DNA of 64,000 bases, from assembly GCF_001937065.1 (NCBI RefSeq), contig NZ_MOWR01000005.1:106627-170626 (forward strand), read 5' to 3'. The notes under the pieces are model-generated. The model ran no database searches. It was not told the DNA's origin and worked only from the letters and a program-made list of their open reading frames with translations. The translations under genes were made by a program, and so were the position numbers. Shown here one piece after another: positions 35,004-44,701 of this stretch (positions within the stretch are counted from its first letter, which is position 1; each line of letters opens with the position of its first letter). This stretch comes from Streptococcus sp. 'caviae'. GTDB taxonomy: Bacteria; Bacillota; Bacilli; Lactobacillales; Streptococcaceae.

Positions 35004-36218
35004 ATGAGAGAATTTAATAAATCCATTAAACTTGAGCATGTCGCTTATGATATTCGGGGCCCGGTCTTGGAAGAGGCCAACCGCATGATTGTCAATGGCG
35101 AAAAGATTCTTCGGCTGAATACCGGCAATCCGGCTGCTTTTGGTCTGACTGCTCCTGATGAAGTTATCCGTGATTTAATTATGAATGCGCGTGAGAGCGA
35201 AGGATATTCGGATTCAAAAGGCATTTTCCCAGCTCGTAAAGCCATCATGCAGTACTGCCAGCTTAAAAATATTCCTGATGTTGACGTTGATGATATCTAT
35301 ATCGGCAACGGGGTATCTGAAATGATTACCATGTCCATGCAGGGGCTTTTAGATGACGGAGATGAGGTCTTAATCCCAATGCCGGACTATCCGCTCTGGA
35401 CAGCTTCTGTCAGTCTTGCCGGCGGCCACGCTGTTCATTACGTTTGCGATGAAAGCTCTAATTGGTATCCGGATATCAATGACATCAAGTCCAAGATCAC
35501 TTCTAATACAAAGGCTATCGTCATCATTAATCCCAATAATCCTACCGGAGCTCTCTATTCCAAGGATGTCTTGCTGGATATTGTAGAAATTGCCAGACAA
35601 AATGATCTGATTATTTTTGCAGATGAGATTTATGACCGTCTGGTTATGGATGGCGGTGAGCATGTGGCTATTGCTAGCCTGGCGCCGGACCTCTTCTGTG
35701 TGTCAATGAATGGTTTGTCAAAATCGCATCGTATTGCCGGTTTCCGTGTCGGCTGGATGGTGCTGTCCGGACCGAAGAAGCATGTTAAAGATTATATTGA
35801 AGGGCTCAATATGCTCTCTAATATGCGTCTTTGTTCCAATGTTTTAGCCCAGCAGGTTATTCAGACTTCTCTGGGCGGTGTGCAGTCGATTGATAAACTT
35901 TTGCTGCCGGGAGGACGCATTTATGAACAGCGCAATTTCATCTATAAGGCCATGAATGAGATTCCGGGGATTACAGCAGTTAAGCCGCAGGCAGGGCTCT
36001 ATATCTTCCCTAAGATTGACCGCAGCATGTATCGCATTGATGATGATGAGCAGTTTGTGCTCAATTTCCTTAAGCAGGAAAAAGTGCTCCTCGTTCACGG
36101 CCGCGGCTTTAACTGGATGGAGCCGGATCACTTCCGCATCGTTTATTTGCCGCGTGTTGAAGAGCTTTCTGAAATTCAAGAAAAAATGACACGCTTTCTC
36201 AGTCAGTATCGAAAATAA
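35004..36218 (+). CDS. Class I/II PLP aminotransferase (alanine/aspartate type)
   Basis: The product has 404 residues. The PLP-binding Lys is in SMNGLSKSHRIAGFRVGW, the Asn/Asp contacts in INPNNPTGALYS and FADEIYDR, and the substrate-binding Arg near the C-terminus in HFRIVYLP. It resembles AlaA-type glutamate-pyruvate aminotransferases. AGGTG precedes the ATG. It lies directly upstream of codY, a streptococcal arrangement that fits amino-acid metabolism, but codY has its own promoter and CodY box. Confidence 0.9.
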   Translation: MREFNKSIKLEHVAYDIRGPVLEEANRMIVNGEKILRLNTGNPAAFGLTAPDEVIRDLIMNARESEGYSDSKGIFPARKAIMQYCQLKNIPDVDVDDIYIGNGVSEMITMSMQGLLDDGDEVLIPMPDYPLWTASVSLAGGHAVHYVCDESSNWYPDINDIKSKITSNTKAIVIINPNNPTGALYSKDVLLDIVEIARQNDLIIFADEIYDRLVMDGGEHVAIASLAPDLFCVSMNGLSKSHRIAGFRVGWMVLSGPKKHVKDYIEGLNMLSNMRLCSNVLAQQVIQTSLGGVQSIDKLLLPGGRIYEQRNFIYKAMNEIPGITAVKPQAGLYIFPKIDRSMYRIDDDEQFVLNFLKQEKVLLVHGRGFNWMEPDHFRIVYLPRVEELSEIQEKMTRFLSQYRK

Positions 36219-36251
36219 AAGGGCTTTCAAAAAAGTTGTCAAACAGTAAGG

Positions 36252-36266
36252 AATTTTCTGACAATT
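36252..36266 (+). promoter_or_regulatory. CodY box upstream of codY
   Basis: AATTTTCTGACAATT matches the CodY consensus AATTTTCWGAAAATT at 14 of 15 positions, immediately upstream of the codY -35. This indicates autoregulation. Confidence 0.85.
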
Positions 36267-36268
36267 AT

Positions 36269-36297
36269 TTGCATTCTAAAAAATCCTTTGTTATAAT
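36269..36297 (+). promoter_or_regulatory. Promoter of codY
   Basis: TTGCAT (36269-36274), 17-nt spacer, TATAAT (36292-36297). Confidence 0.8.
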
Positions 36298-36326
36298 AGT
36301 TTTGACTATCAAAGAAAGAGTGACTT

Positions 36327-37112
36327 ATGGCTAATTTATTATCAAAAACACGACGTATTACGTCTATTTTGCAGCGGTCGGCCGAAAGTCTTCAAAGTGA
36401 TTTGCCCTACGATACGATTGCGGATCAGTTGGCTGAAATTATTGACTGCAATACGTGTATTATCGATGGGAGCGGCAAAATTCTCGGCTATGCGATGAAA
36501 TATAAAACCAATACCGATCGTGTTGAAGAATTTTTCCAAGCAAAAAAACTTCCTGAGGACTATGTCAAAGCGGCCAGCCGTATCTATGACACAGAGGCTA
36601 ATTTGTCAGTTGAAAATGAGCTGACGATTTTCCCGGTTGAATCCAAGGATATCTATCCGGATGGTTTAACGACCATTGCTCCCATTTACGGCGGCGGTAT
36701 GCGGCTGGGTTCTCTGATTATCTGGCGCAATGACAAAGAGTTCAATGACGATGATTTGATCTTAATTGAAATTGCCTCTACGGTTGTAGGGATTCAGCTC
36801 TTGAACCTGCAGACAGAAAATCTGGAAGAAACCATCCGCAAGCAAACGGCGATTAATATGGCGATTAATACCTTGTCTTATTCAGAAATGAAAGCTGTTG
36901 CGGCTATTCTCAATGAACTTGATGGCAATGAAGGCCGCCTGACGGCTTCGGTCATTGCAGATCGTATCGGCATTACGCGCAGCGTCATCGTCAATGCCCT
37001 TCGAAAACTCGAAAGTGCGGGCATCATTGAAAGCCGTTCGCTGGGCATGAAGGGGACTTATTTAAAAGTCATCAATGAAGGCATTTTTGATAAACTAAAG
37101 GACTATAGTTAA
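36327..37112 (+). CDS. codY: Global nutritional repressor CodY
   Basis: A 261-residue full-length CodY. The N-terminal GAF domain (about 1-155) senses branched-chain amino acids; the winged helix at about 200-250 reads [24 protein letters not shown]. It represses amino-acid uptake and synthesis genes under rich conditions. AAAGAG precedes the ATG. Its stop overlaps the start of the isochorismatase-like gene by 1 nt (TAATG), so the two are coupled. A CodY box at its promoter suggests self-control. Confidence 0.97.
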   Translation: MANLLSKTRRITSILQRSAESLQSDLPYDTIADQLAEIIDCNTCIIDGSGKILGYAMKYKTNTDRVEEFFQAKKLPEDYVKAASRIYDTEANLSVENELTIFPVESKDIYPDGLTTIAPIYGGGMRLGSLIIWRNDKEFNDDDLILIEIASTVVGIQLLNLQTENLEETIRKQTAINMAINTLSYSEMKAVAAILNELDGNEGRLTASVIADRIGITRSVIVNALRKLESAGIIESRSLGMKGTYLKVINEGIFDKLKDYS

Positions 37113-37663
37113 TGGCAAAAGCACTGATTTCAATTGATTACACCTATGATTTTGTTGCCGATGACGGCAAACTGACAGCGGGAAAACCGGCTCAGGCTAT
37201 TTCAGAAAGAATTGCTCAGGTGACACAGGCTGCTTATGACAAGGGCGACTATATTTTCTTTGCTATTGACGGTCACGACGAAGGAGACGTCTTTCATCCG
37301 GAGACTAAGCTCTTTCCGCCTCATAATATCAAAGGAACAAGCGGACGTGACTTGTATGGCCCTCTGGCTGATTTCTACCAAGAGCACAAGACTGATCAAA
37401 GTGTCTTTTGGTTAGATAAGCGTCATTATTCTGCCTTTTCAGGAACGGATTTGGATATCCGCCTGCGTGAGCGGGGCGTAAAGACAGTTGTTTTGACAGG
37501 GGTTCTGACAGATATCTGCGTCTTGCATACAGCTGTTGATGCCTATAATCTCGGCTATCAAATTGAAGTGATAGAGTCGGCTGTAGCTTCTTTGAGTCAA
37601 GAAAATCATCAATTTGCGCTCAACCACTTGCAAAATGTGCTGGGTGCAACTATAATAGAATAA
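37112..37663 (+). CDS. pncA: Cysteine hydrolase, nicotinamidase/isochorismatase family
   Basis: The product has 183 residues. The catalytic triad is visible: Asp in ISIDYTYDF, Lys in WLDKRHYSAF, and Cys in TDICVLHTA. The second region (FAIDGHDEGDVFHPETKLFPPHNIKG) has the metal-binding look of nicotinamidases, so PncA (nicotinamide to nicotinate for NAD salvage) is likely, but other isochorismatase-like hydrolases cannot be excluded. It is translationally coupled to codY, and the promoter of the following T-box operon lies inside its 3-prime end. Confidence 0.85.
   Translation: MAKALISIDYTYDFVADDGKLTAGKPAQAISERIAQVTQAAYDKGDYIFFAIDGHDEGDVFHPETKLFPPHNIKGTSGRDLYGPLADFYQEHKTDQSVFWLDKRHYSAFSGTDLDIRLRERGVKTVVLTGVLTDICVLHTAVDAYNLGYQIEVIESAVASLSQENHQFALNHLQNVLGATIIE
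37628..37656 (+). promoter_or_regulatory. Promoter of the T-box-aspS-gatCAB operon
   Basis: TTGCAA (37628-37633), 17-nt spacer, TATAAT (37651-37656), within the last codons of the pncA-like gene. Confidence 0.7.
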
Positions 37664-37687
37664 TCAATAAGTAAAAAATTAAATATG

Positions 37688-37905
37688 AAGAGAAGCAGAG
37701 TAGGCCTTGCGGCTTGTCCAGAGAGCATCCGTTGCTGGGAGTGATGCCAAGCCAAAAGAATCCGAAGAACATGCTTTAATCTCCTATCTTAAAAATTTAG
37801 GCGTCTCATTCACGTTACGAATTAAGAGGTTATCAAAACTTTGATGACAAATAACAGTGGCACCGCGGTCTTCGTCTGTTTAGATGAAGGCGGTGCTTTT
37901 TTAGT
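37688..37905 (+). ncRNA. T-box riboswitch leader of aspS-gatCAB
   Basis: Landmarks in order: AGAGTAG on the 5-prime side of the specifier loop (37696-37702), AGAGAGC (37720-37726) in the distal part of stem I, GAAGAACATGC on the 3-prime side (37764-37774), and the T-box core AACAGTGGCACCGCGG (37853-37868). The bulge TGGC pairs with an uncharged tRNA ending GCCA, i.e. discriminator G. The specifier region contains GAAC (37767-37770), which holds both GAA (Glu) and AAC (Asn), the latter followed by the usual purine A. A terminator stem CACCGC/GCGGTG with T-run ends the leader. Uncharged tRNA would open the downstream operon. Confidence 0.93.
37861..37905 (+). terminator. T-box terminator hairpin
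   Basis: CACCGC...CTTCGTCT pairs with AGATGAAG...GCGGTG and is followed by CTTTTTTAG. It is mutually exclusive with the T-box antiterminator. Confidence 0.85.
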
Positions 37906-37923
37906 TACAATAAAGAGGAAATC

Positions 37924-39675
37924 ATGAAAGAATTATTTATCGGAAATTACGGTTTAGAACAAGTCGGACAGCGCTTGACCGCTAAAGGCTGGGTCGCTAA
38001 TATCAGAAATCACGGGAAGCTGGCCTTTATTGAACTGCGTGACCGAGAAGGGCTTTTGCAGGTATTTGTAGACGGCCAGATTGCTGATTTTGAAAAGCTC
38101 CATGAGCTGCATAAGGAAAGTATTTTAGCGGTGACAGGAGAGGTCGTTGCCCGCGATGAGCGCTTTGTCAATCCCCATATTAAATCAGGTCAGGTTGAGC
38201 TGCGGGCAGAAAAAATTGACATTATTGCTGACAGCAAGGCACTGCCTTTTGAATTGGACAATCATGCTCATGCTGGCGAGGAAATCCGTCAGAAATACCG
38301 CTATCTGGACTTGCGCCGTGAGAAGATGACGGCTAACTTGAAGCTGCGCCATCAAGTCACAAAGGCCATCCGCGATTATCTCAATCAGGCTGATTTCATC
38401 GATGTTGAGACGCCTTATCTGACCAAATCAACGCCGGAAGGTGCCCGTGATTTCTTGGTGCCGTCGCGCGTCTTCAAAAATCAATTTTATGCTCTGCCGC
38501 AGAGCCCGCAGATGTTAAAACAGCTCCTCATGGGAGCAGGGCTTGAGCGCTATTATCAGATTGTCCGCTGTTTTCGTGACGAGGATCTGCGCGGTGACCG
38601 CCAGCCTGAATTTACTCAGGTTGATTTGGAGATGAGCTTTGTCAGCGAAGAAGATGTCCGACAGCTGGTAGAAGGCATGCTCAAAGCGGTTGTCAAGGCC
38701 AGCAGAGGCATTGATCTGACTGCTGATTTTCCAACGATTTCCTATGCAGAAGCTATGAGCCGCTTTGGTTCTGACAAACCGGATACCCGCTTTGCCATGG
38801 AACTTAAGGATCTGACAGAACTTTCCAAAGGCAATCCGTCGCTCTTTCTGCAAAAAGGCCTCAAAAAAGAAAATGGGGCTGTCATGGGAATCTGTGCCAA
38901 AAATGCTGCCAAGGCTTTCACCAATCGGCAAATGGCTGGATTGAAACAATTGGTTATGGATTTCGGAGTCGCCGGTTTTGCGACAGCAACCATAGAAAAC
39001 GGTCAAATTACAGGCTCTCTCAAATCTACTTTCAAGGAGCATAACGCTGAATTGCTGGACTTGTTTGCGGCTGAAGATGGAGACCTCATCTTCTTTGTAA
39101 CAGGTTCGCTCAGACGTGTCCAAGAGGCTCTTGGAGGTCTTCGAATCAGATTAGCCAAAGATTTAGACTTAATCGATAATGATAAGTTGAACTTCCTCTG
39201 GGTAACTGACTGGCCGCTGCTTGAGTGGAATGATGATTTGGGCCGCTATCAGGCCATGCACCATCCTTTTACTCAGGGAGCCTTTGAAGAAGGCAGCGAC
39301 TGGCAGGAAAATCCTGAAAAAATTATGAGCAGAGCCTATGACATCGTTCTAAACGGCTATGAAATCGGCGGGGGAAGTCTGCGGATTCATGAGCGCAAGG
39401 CCCAAGAAGCCATGTTTGAGCTGCTGGGCATGAAAAAAGAAGATTATGAGCGTGATTTTGGTTTCTTCCTGGAAGCCCTGGACTATGGTTTCCCGCCTCA
39501 TGGAGGTCTTGCTCTGGGACTTGACCGCTTGGTCATGATTTTAGCAGGAGAAGAAAATATCCGCGAGGTTATTGCCTTTCCTAAAAACGGTCAGGGGTCT
39601 GATCCAATGCTTGAAAGTCCAAGCTTTGTCGGGGAGCATCAGCTGGCAGATTTGCGTCTTGCTTTGCGTGACTAA
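37924..39675 (+). CDS. aspS: Aspartyl-tRNA synthetase, probably the non-discriminating type
   Basis: A 583-residue bacterial-type AspRS: N-terminal OB anticodon-binding domain (about 1-105), class II motif 2 (RCFRDEDLRGDRQPEFTQVD), inserted GAD domain (about 285-420) and motif 3 (GGLALGLDRLVMIL). It charges tRNA-Asp. Its placement directly before gatCAB under one T-box suggests it also misacylates tRNA-Asn with Asp, which GatCAB then amidates. Streptococci usually carry another aspS next to hisS, so this is probably a second copy. GAGGAA precedes the ATG. Confidence 0.93.
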   Translation: MKELFIGNYGLEQVGQRLTAKGWVANIRNHGKLAFIELRDREGLLQVFVDGQIADFEKLHELHKESILAVTGEVVARDERFVNPHIKSGQVELRAEKIDIIADSKALPFELDNHAHAGEEIRQKYRYLDLRREKMTANLKLRHQVTKAIRDYLNQADFIDVETPYLTKSTPEGARDFLVPSRVFKNQFYALPQSPQMLKQLLMGAGLERYYQIVRCFRDEDLRGDRQPEFTQVDLEMSFVSEEDVRQLVEGMLKAVVKASRGIDLTADFPTISYAEAMSRFGSDKPDTRFAMELKDLTELSKGNPSLFLQKGLKKENGAVMGICAKNAAKAFTNRQMAGLKQLVMDFGVAGFATATIENGQITGSLKSTFKEHNAELLDLFAAEDGDLIFFVTGSLRRVQEALGGLRIRLAKDLDLIDNDKLNFLWVTDWPLLEWNDDLGRYQAMHHPFTQGAFEEGSDWQENPEKIMSRAYDIVLNGYEIGGGSLRIHERKAQEAMFELLGMKKEDYERDFGFFLEALDYGFPPHGGLALGLDRLVMILAGEENIREVIAFPKNGQGSDPMLESPSFVGEHQLADLRLALRD

Positions 39676-39729
39676 GCTGCTGGTTTTATGGTAAAATAAA
39701 AAAGTTGATATTTTATTAAGGAGAAAATA

Positions 39730-40032
39730 ATGAAGATTTCAGAAGCAGAAGTTCGCCATGTGGCTAATTTGTCGAAGTTGAAATTCTCGGATAGCGAAAC
39801 AAAAGAATTTGCAACGACCTTGACCAAGATTGTTGACATGGTCGAATTACTAAATGAAGTTGACACGGAGGGTGTGCCCTTTACTTCCAATGTGGCTGAC
39901 AACATCAACTACATGCGCGAAGATGTTTCAGTACCGGGCTGGAACCGTGATGACCTGTTCAAAAATGTTCCAGAGCACGAAGACGGTTTGATTAAAGTTC
40001 CGGCAATTATTGATGATGGAGGAGACGCCTAA
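39730..40032 (+). CDS. gatC: Asp/Glu-tRNA amidotransferase subunit C
   Basis: The product has 100 residues, beginning [19 protein letters not shown], the conserved GatC start. The small subunit wraps GatA and GatB together. AAGGAG precedes the ATG. Its stop overlaps the gatA ATG by one base (TAATG). Confidence 0.95.
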   Translation: MKISEAEVRHVANLSKLKFSDSETKEFATTLTKIVDMVELLNEVDTEGVPFTSNVADNINYMREDVSVPGWNRDDLFKNVPEHEDGLIKVPAIIDDGGDA

Positions 40033-41498
40033 TGACTTTTAATACTAAATCAATTGATGAATTGCACGACCTTCTTGTCAACAAAGAAATTTCGGCTCTT
40101 GAATTGACCAAGTCTGCTTTGGAAGATATTAAGGAACGTGAGGAAACAGTCGGCTCCTTTATCACGGTAACAGAAGAAGAAGCCTTAGCCCAGGCCGCTG
40201 CTATTGATGAAAAAGGCATTGATGCGGACAATGTTATGTCTGGTATTCCGCTTGCTGTTAAGGATAATATTTCAACCAAGAATATCCTGACCACTGCTGC
40301 GTCAAAAATGCTTTATAATTACAAGCCGATTTTTGATGCGACATCTGTTGAGAAACTCTACGGCAAGGATATGATTATTGTTGGTAAAACCAACATGGAT
40401 GAATTTGCCATGGGCGGTTCAACAGAAAATTCCTACTTTAAACTAACAAAAAATGCCTGGAATCAAGACAAGGTTGCCGGCGGTTCTTCAGGTGGCTCTG
40501 CAACGGCAGTTGCTGCCGGTCAGGTGCGTTTGTCGCTTGGATCTGATACTGGCGGTTCTATTCGTCAGCCTGCAGCCTTCAATGGAGTTGTCGGGCTTAA
40601 GCCGACTTACGGCCGCGTATCCCGCTTTGGTTTGATTGCCTTTGGTTCTTCGCTGGACCAAATCGGACCTTTCTCGCAAACGGTTAAAGAAAATGCCCAA
40701 TTATTGAATGTTATCTCGGGTCATGATAAGAAGGATTCTACTTCTTCACAAGTGGAAGTGCCTGATTTCACCCAGTTCATCGGCAAAGACATCAAAGGAA
40801 TGAAGATTGCTCTTCCTAAAGAATATGTCGGCCAAGGTATTGATGAGAAGGTTAAAGAAACAATCTTGAAAGCTGCTAAGCAGCTTGAAAGCTTAGGTGC
40901 TGTTGTTGAGGAAGTCAGTCTGCCGCATTCTAAATACGGCGTAGCAGTTTACTACATCATTGCATCGTCAGAAGCATCTTCCAACTTACAGCGTTTTGAC
41001 GGTATTCGTTACGGCTATCGCACAAGCGATTATGAAAATCTGGATGATGTCTATATCAATACCCGCAGCGAAGGTTTTGGTGAGGAAGTTAAACGTCGTA
41101 TCATGCTTGGAACCTTTAGTCTGTCATCTGGCTACTATGATGCCTACTTTAAAAAAGCAGGGCAAGTACGGACGCTTATCATGGAAGATTTCAAGAAAGT
41201 CTTTGCAGACTATGATTTGATTTTAGGCCCGACAGCACCGACTGTTGCCTATGATTTGGATTCGCAGCACCAAGACCCTGTTGCCATGTATCTAGCTGAC
41301 CTTTTGACTATCCCTGTGAATTTGGCCGGTCTGCCAGGGATTTCTATTCCTGCCGGATTTGCTGATGGCTTGCCTGTCGGCATGCAGCTGATTGGCAAAC
41401 CGTTTGATGAACAAACCATTTATCAAGCAGCAGCGGCTTTTGAAGCAAGTACGGATTATCATAAACAACAGCCAGTCATTTTTGGAGGTGGCAACTAA
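40032..41498 (+). CDS. gatA: Asp/Glu-tRNA amidotransferase subunit A
   Basis: The product has 488 residues of the amidase signature family. Catalytic Lys is in PLAVKDNI and the Ser-cisSer-Lys triad is completed by [14 protein letters not shown] and [14 protein letters not shown]. It hydrolyses glutamine and channels ammonia to GatB. It overlaps gatC and gatB by one base each, a tightly coupled operon. Confidence 0.97.
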   Translation: MTFNTKSIDELHDLLVNKEISALELTKSALEDIKEREETVGSFITVTEEEALAQAAAIDEKGIDADNVMSGIPLAVKDNISTKNILTTAASKMLYNYKPIFDATSVEKLYGKDMIIVGKTNMDEFAMGGSTENSYFKLTKNAWNQDKVAGGSSGGSATAVAAGQVRLSLGSDTGGSIRQPAAFNGVVGLKPTYGRVSRFGLIAFGSSLDQIGPFSQTVKENAQLLNVISGHDKKDSTSSQVEVPDFTQFIGKDIKGMKIALPKEYVGQGIDEKVKETILKAAKQLESLGAVVEEVSLPHSKYGVAVYYIIASSEASSNLQRFDGIRYGYRTSDYENLDDVYINTRSEGFGEEVKRRIMLGTFSLSSGYYDAYFKKAGQVRTLIMEDFKKVFADYDLILGPTAPTVAYDLDSQHQDPVAMYLADLLTIPVNLAGLPGISIPAGFADGLPVGMQLIGKPFDEQTIYQAAAAFEASTDYHKQQPVIFGGGN

Positions 41499-42931
41499 TG
41501 AATTTTGAAACTATCATCGGATTAGAAGTCCACGTTGAATTAAAAACAAATTCTAAAATTTTCTCACCTGCACCGGCGCATTTTGGCGAAGATCCAAATG
41601 CCAATACCAATATCGTTGACTGGTCTTTCCCCGGCGTCTTGCCTGTTATGAATAAAGGGGTCATTGATTATGGAATCAAGGCGGCCTTGGCGCTTAACAT
41701 GGATATTCATCAGCGCATGCATTTCGACCGTAAAAACTATTTCTACCCTGACAATCCAAAGGCCTATCAAATTTCACAGTTTGACGAGCCTATTGGCTAC
41801 AATGGCTGGATTGATATTGAATTAGAAGATGGCAGCACCAAAAAAATCCGCATTGAACGTGCCCACTTGGAAGAAGATGCCGGTAAAAATACGCACGGTG
41901 CAGACGGCTATTCCTATGTCGATCTTAACCGTCAAGGTGTTCCTTTGATTGAGATCGTATCAGAAGCCGATATGCGTTCTCCTGAAGAAGCCTATGCTTA
42001 CTTGACAGCTCTTAAAGAAATTATCCAATACACAGGAATCTCCGATGTTAAGATGGAAGAAGGTTCCATGCGGGTGGATGCCAACATTTCTATCCGTCCT
42101 TATGGACAAGAAGAATTTGGCGTTAAGACTGAGCTGAAAAATCTGAACTCCTTCAATTTTGTCCGCCGCGGTTTGGCCTATGAAGAAAAGCGTCAGGCAG
42201 AAGTTCTGCGTTCTGGCGGTCAGATTCAGCAGGAAACACGCCGCTATGATGAAACAACTGGTGAAACAGTGCTGATGCGTGTCAAAGAAGGTTCAGCAGA
42301 CTACCGCTATTTCCCAGAACCTGATCTGCCAATCTTTGAGATTGAAGATGAGTGGATTGAAAAAGTACGTGCAGAGCTGCCTGCTTTTCCGCAGGAACGC
42401 CGTGCCAAGTATATCAATGATCTGGGCTTATCAGACTACGATGCTGTTCAGCTGACCAGCTCAAAAGCCATTTCAGATTTCTTTGAAGCTGCGGTAGCTG
42501 AAGGAGCAGATGCTAAAGCTGTTTCTAACTGGCTGCAGGGAGATATTGCCCAATACCTCAATGCAGAAAGTCAAACAATTGATCAAATCGGCTTAACCCC
42601 TGAAAACCTAACAGAAATGCTGCAATTAGTAGCAGACGGAACAATTTCCTCCAAAATAGCTAAGAAAGTTTTCCTTCATTTGGCTAAAAACGGCGGTTCT
42701 GCAGAAGCCTATGTTAAATCAGCTGGTCTTGTTCAAATATCAGACCCGGCTCAGCTCCTGCCAATCATCCAAGAAGTCTTTGCCAACAACGAAAAAGCTC
42801 TCAATGACTACAAAGGCGGCAACAAAAATGCAGCCAAATCTCTGGTCGGCCAAATCATGAAAGCCACCAAAGGACAGGCCAATCCACAAGTCGCCCAAAA
42901 GCTGCTTAATGAAGAATTGGGGAAATTATAA
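41498..42931 (+). CDS. gatB: Asp/Glu-tRNA amidotransferase subunit B
   Basis: The product has 477 residues. The kinase-like domain begins [17 protein letters not shown] and includes [15 protein letters not shown] and MRVDANIS; the C-terminal tail domain (about 330-477) contacts the tRNA elbow. With GatA and GatC it converts Glu-tRNA-Gln and Asp-tRNA-Asn to Gln- and Asn-tRNA. It ends the operon at a strong terminator. Confidence 0.97.
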   Translation: MNFETIIGLEVHVELKTNSKIFSPAPAHFGEDPNANTNIVDWSFPGVLPVMNKGVIDYGIKAALALNMDIHQRMHFDRKNYFYPDNPKAYQISQFDEPIGYNGWIDIELEDGSTKKIRIERAHLEEDAGKNTHGADGYSYVDLNRQGVPLIEIVSEADMRSPEEAYAYLTALKEIIQYTGISDVKMEEGSMRVDANISIRPYGQEEFGVKTELKNLNSFNFVRRGLAYEEKRQAEVLRSGGQIQQETRRYDETTGETVLMRVKEGSADYRYFPEPDLPIFEIEDEWIEKVRAELPAFPQERRAKYINDLGLSDYDAVQLTSSKAISDFFEAAVAEGADAKAVSNWLQGDIAQYLNAESQTIDQIGLTPENLTEMLQLVADGTISSKIAKKVFLHLAKNGGSAEAYVKSAGLVQISDPAQLLPIIQEVFANNEKALNDYKGGNKNAAKSLVGQIMKATKGQANPQVAQKLLNEELGKL

Positions 42932-42935
42932 ATTT

Positions 42936-42960
42936 AAAAATCGGCTGCGGCCGATTTTTT
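42936..42960 (+). terminator. Terminator after gatB
   Basis: AAATCGGC/GCCGATTT with loop TGCG and a T-run. Confidence 0.9.
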
Positions 42961-43009
42961 GCTGCAAAATTATGCTACAATAAGGGAAAAAGTATGGCTG
43001 GGAGCTGGT

Positions 43010-43918
43010 ATGAAAAAATTGTTTAATGGGACAGTTCTCATTGTTCTGGCGGCTGTTTCTTGGGGCTTATCAGGAGTTTCGGGCCAGTATTTAATGAATC
43101 AGGGGATTTCCGTTAATTTACTGACGTCATTGCGTATGCTCCTATCAGGAACCATCTTGCTTGCCTTTGTGATTTGGAAACAGCCTAAGCAAGTCAAAAT
43201 AATGCTTAATGATAAAAAGACGTTAAGCAGAATTTTAGTTTTTAGTATATGCGGTCTTCTTTTCAATCAGTTTAGCTATCTGCAGGCTATCCATCATACC
43301 AATGCTGGAACGGCAACCGTTCTGCAGTATCTGGCGCCGGTTTTAGTTTTGGCTGTTGTTTGTTTTAAAGATCGCAGTTTGCCGACATTGGGTGAAGTTG
43401 CTGCGATTCTTTTAGCCACTTTGGGAGCCTTTGTTATAGCAACGCATGGACAGTTGGGAAGTCTGGCTCTGACTCCGGCCGGTCTTTTTTGGGGGCTCTT
43501 TTCTGCTGTGACTTATACCCTTTATATGTTTTTGCCCATCAAGTTGATTCAACAATGGGGAAGCCTGTTGGTCATTGGTCTGGGCATGCTGATGGGCGGT
43601 CTGGTATTTGGTCTAAGCACCCAGTCTTGGCAATACAATCCGCAATTTCAAACGGATAACCTCCTTGCTTATTTTGGCTTAATTATTGTCGGCAGTGTTT
43701 TTGCTTATACTGCCTTTTTAAAAGGCGTCAGTCTGATTGGTGCTGTAAAGGGCAGTCTTTTGGCAACCATTGAGCCAATAGCGGCAATCTTTTTCTCAGC
43801 TGCGATTATGAAAGAAGTTTTTTATCCCATGGATCTTTTAGGCATGCTCTTGATTATACTGGCTGTCCTCATCATTTCTGTAAGAGAGTTATTAGCAGCC
43901 GGCAAAGGAAAAATTTGA
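43010..43918 (+). CDS. EamA/DMT-family permease
   Basis: A 302-residue membrane protein with ten predicted hydrophobic helices in two EamA repeats (residues about 8-140 and 155-295). The NLLTSLRMLLSG and GTATVLQYLAPVLVLAV signatures are typical of drug/metabolite exporters. ATG at 43010 is chosen because GGGAG stands 6 nt upstream. The substrate is unknown. It is monocistronic and follows the gatB terminator. Confidence 0.88.
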   Translation: MKKLFNGTVLIVLAAVSWGLSGVSGQYLMNQGISVNLLTSLRMLLSGTILLAFVIWKQPKQVKIMLNDKKTLSRILVFSICGLLFNQFSYLQAIHHTNAGTATVLQYLAPVLVLAVVCFKDRSLPTLGEVAAILLATLGAFVIATHGQLGSLALTPAGLFWGLFSAVTYTLYMFLPIKLIQQWGSLLVIGLGMLMGGLVFGLSTQSWQYNPQFQTDNLLAYFGLIIVGSVFAYTAFLKGVSLIGAVKGSLLATIEPIAAIFFSAAIMKEVFYPMDLLGMLLIILAVLIISVRELLAAGKGKI

Positions 43919-44041
43919 GAATTTTATAGAGGTTTATCATTGGATTCTTTGGTTGATTTTGGGATTGGTTCATGTGTCAACAGAGCGGTATAATTGTGGT
44001 ATAAAGAATGGACTGGGATGCTATCTGTCTAAAACTATTAA

Positions 44042-44080
44042 AAAATGCATGTCATTCACCGTAGGTTTCATGCATTTTCT
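44042..44080. terminator. Hairpin between the EamA permease and yqeG
   Basis: A perfect 10-bp stem AAAATGCATG/CATGCATTTT with a 17-nt loop and short T-run. Confidence 0.6.
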
Positions 44081-44173
44081 TCATATTTTCAGACTGCCGC
44101 AGGTCTTTTTCATCCTCGCCTTATTCTTCATTTTATGTTAAAATAAAGGGTACTATTGTATTTGGAGAAGTCT

Positions 44174-44701
44174 GTGAGTATTGAAAATTATCGACCCGAT
44201 TTTGTGGTGGAAGCTGTTTATGATTTAACCCCTGATAGCCTGCGAAAGCACGGGATTAAGGCCGTTCTTGTGGATTTGGACAATACCCTGATAGCCTGGA
44301 ATCATCCTGATGGGACGCCGGAGCTGCGCGACTGGCTGGATAGCATGACTGAAGCAGATATGCCGGTCGTTGTGGTCTCTAATAACAGCCATGCACGTGT
44401 CAGACGCGCGGTGGAGAGGTTTCATGTTGACTTTGTCAGCCGGGCCATGAAGCCTTTTGCGCATGGCATTAACGCGGCGGTCAGCCGCTATGGCTTTTCA
44501 AAAGATGAAGTGGTCATGGTGGGGGATCAGCTGATGACGGATATTCGTGCGGCTCATCGTGCCGGTATTAAAAGTATTCTAGTGAAACCTTTGGTGGAAT
44601 CAGATGCTTGGAATACTAAGTTTAATCGTGCGCGTGAACGCCGTGTTTGGAAAAAAATCGAAGACAAATATGGTGCATTTGTCTATAAAAAGGAAATTTA
44701 A
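44174..44701 (+). CDS. yqeG: YqeG family HAD-IIIA phosphatase
   Basis: The product has 175 residues from GTG 44174, 6 nt after GGAGA. HAD motif I is VDLDNTLIAW, motif II is VVSNNSH, and motif IV is MVGDQLMTDIRAA. Homologues are putative phosphatases found at the head of the yqeG-yqeH-yhbY-nadD-yqeK-rsfS cluster; the substrate is not established (phosphatidylglycerophosphate has been proposed for distant relatives). Its stop abuts the yqeH GTG. Confidence 0.9.
   Translation: MSIENYRPDFVVEAVYDLTPDSLRKHGIKAVLVDLDNTLIAWNHPDGTPELRDWLDSMTEADMPVVVVSNNSHARVRRAVERFHVDFVSRAMKPFAHGINAAVSRYGFSKDEVVMVGDQLMTDIRAAHRAGIKSILVKPLVESDAWNTKFNRARERRVWKKIEDKYGAFVYKKEI

Noticed and set aside
43953..44141. A 62-codon frame between the EamA permease and yqeG
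   Set aside because: No ribosome binding site, and it contains the perfect hairpin at 44042-44078.
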